From IMG/VR virus record IMGVR_UViG_3300002144_000846, positions 1 to 29,745 of that record: a DNA stretch of 29,745 nucleotides; one strand, written 5' to 3'. Positions 28,917-29,745 of this stretch are shown here, in pieces; the stretch's first letter is position 1; the number at the start of each line of letters is the position of its first letter. The position numbers and the translations under genes were made by a program. The stretch comes from a virus. The notes below the pieces were generated by a model. It saw only the letters and a list, made by a program, of their open reading frames with translations. It had not been told where the DNA came from and did not search any database.

Positions 28917-29745
28917 AACACTTGGTTGTATATTTTAAGTAATTCTATTGTTCTATTTTCCCAACTAAAATCAATACCGGTTTGGGTTGAGTCTTTTATG
29001 TATTTATCCCAATTATTTAATATATCATCTAAACCTCTTTCCATATCAAATATGTTACGTGGAGATCTCCACATTCCAAAAAAATCAGTTTCCATTTCAA
29101 TCCATCCAATAATAGGTAAACCACAGGCTGCGGCTTCTAATAAGGTAAGGTTAGGATGTCCGGCTTCCAACTCTGAAGGATGGAGGAATATATCGTGGTC
29201 TAAATAAACTTGTCTTAAATCCTCATTACTAGGTTCCCAAATGAATTTTAATTTTGGATAATTTAAAACCCATAAATTTTCATTTATCCAGTTTTGATTA
29301 TTTTTTGGACCTACAATAGTAAGAGGAAGATTACGTAACATGGCTAAACCTACACCATATGAAAATCCTTTTCTATCGTGTCCATTTTTACCACCCATAC
29401 CATTATTAGCAACCATTAATAGTTTTGGTTCTTCAGGTACTAATTTAGGAGTATTTTCAGGATAAAACCCATTAGTATTAACCCCATGAGCAAAATACAT
29501 ACACTTTGGATGGTTAAAGTAATCTACTAACCATTTAGCAGGCATTAATGAAATTAATGAACCTTCAATTGCTTCTAAATTTTCTTTAAATGTTGATGAT
29601 TCTTTACCATAATATTTTACATGGTGATCGTGTAGTTGGTAAATATATGGAATACCTCTATTTTTTAAACCTATTGCTAAATTAGCTACATGGCAGTGGA
29701 CTATATCAAACTCACCAGGTTTAATGTGACCTGCTAATTTGTGGG
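28913..29745 (-). CDS. Glycosyltransferase, GT4/GT1-like (5' end outside the window)
   Basis: The frame stays open to the right edge, giving at least 276 residues, so the ATG at 29545 is internal and the true start is outside. The extra N-terminal part reads D-I-V-H-C-H-V-A-N-L-A and Y-I-Y-Q-L-H-D-H-H, the usual D-x-V-H-x-H...H-D pattern of GT4 enzymes. The C-terminal half has FLHPSELEAGHPNLTLLEAAACG, whose E-x(7)-E motif binds the sugar nucleotide, and PIIGW. It should transfer a sugar from an NDP donor to a glycan or protein in the cytoplasm. The stop overlaps the start of the heptosyltransferase-like gene, implying a two-enzyme glycosylation unit. Confidence 0.88.
   Translation of the reverse strand, partial: HKLAGHIKPGEFDIVHCHVANLAIGLKNRGIPYIYQLHDHHVKYYGKESSTFKENLEAIEGSLISLMPAKWLVDYFNHPKCMYFAHGVNTNGFYPENTPKLVPEEPKLLMVANNGMGGKNGHDRKGFSYGVGLAMLRNLPLTIVGPKNNQNWINENLWVLNYPKLKFIWEPSNEDLRQVYLDHDIFLHPSELEAGHPNLTLLEAAACGLPIIGWIEMETDFFGMWRSPRNIFDMERGLDDILNNWDKYIKDSTQTGIDFSWENRTIELLKIYNQVL

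Overview
This window is an AT-rich stretch of a tailed, contractile (myovirus-type) phage genome with T4-like replication and tail genes. All convincing genes lie on the minus strand, so transcription runs from high to low coordinates. The likely host is a Bacteroidota bacterium, probably marine or aquatic. Most start codons follow A/T-rich leaders with no Shine-Dalgarno sequence. One promoter class resembles the Bacteroidota -33 TTTG / -7 TAnnTTTG form. Several small proteins also resemble those of uncultured marine phages. The host call is inference.

Layout from right to left. (1) 29745-27720: two glycosyltransferases, a GT4-like enzyme cut by the window edge and a heptosyltransferase of the autotransporter/iron-finger (TibC-like) type. 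(2) 27606-15527: the tail module, with sheath, tube, a chaperone/hub-assembly gene carrying an apparent +1 or -2 frameshift, tape measure, a small Pro-rich protein, a gp48/gp54-like tube initiator, a gp53-like LysM-type wedge protein, a 1102-residue hub fused to a SleB-type cell-wall hydrolase, and a 219-residue unknown. (3) 15494-6543: DNA metabolism, with a short divergent family A DNA polymerase, an unknown, a gp32-like SSB, UvsX recombinase, a 5'-3' exonuclease (RNase H/FEN type) split by a 67-bp tandem duplication, a DnaB/gp41 helicase, and NrdB and NrdA. (4) 6401-4255: an accessory cassette of two lipoproteins, one with a GH16-like EIDxxE motif, and an unknown. (5) 4219-2541: small membrane proteins, an amidase endolysin and a holin. 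(6) 2528-1: an EF-hand membrane/coiled-coil protein, small unknowns, an alpha/beta hydrolase and a partial gene.

The most interesting non-coding result is a two-class promoter code visible by eye. Five copies of the exact 10-mer TTCGTATATT, each with GG exactly 15 nt upstream, sit before or within the replication genes and before a small gene at the left. A different motif, about TAATATnTATAACA, sits before eight late-type genes. Five intrinsic terminators separate these units; four are followed at once by a late-type motif, and one overlaps a TTCGTATATT promoter. The implied units are pol plus the 156-aa protein; SSB plus UvsX; exonuclease, helicase, NrdB and NrdA; and several late units. 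No head genes, tRNAs, CRISPR arrays or insertion sequences were seen.
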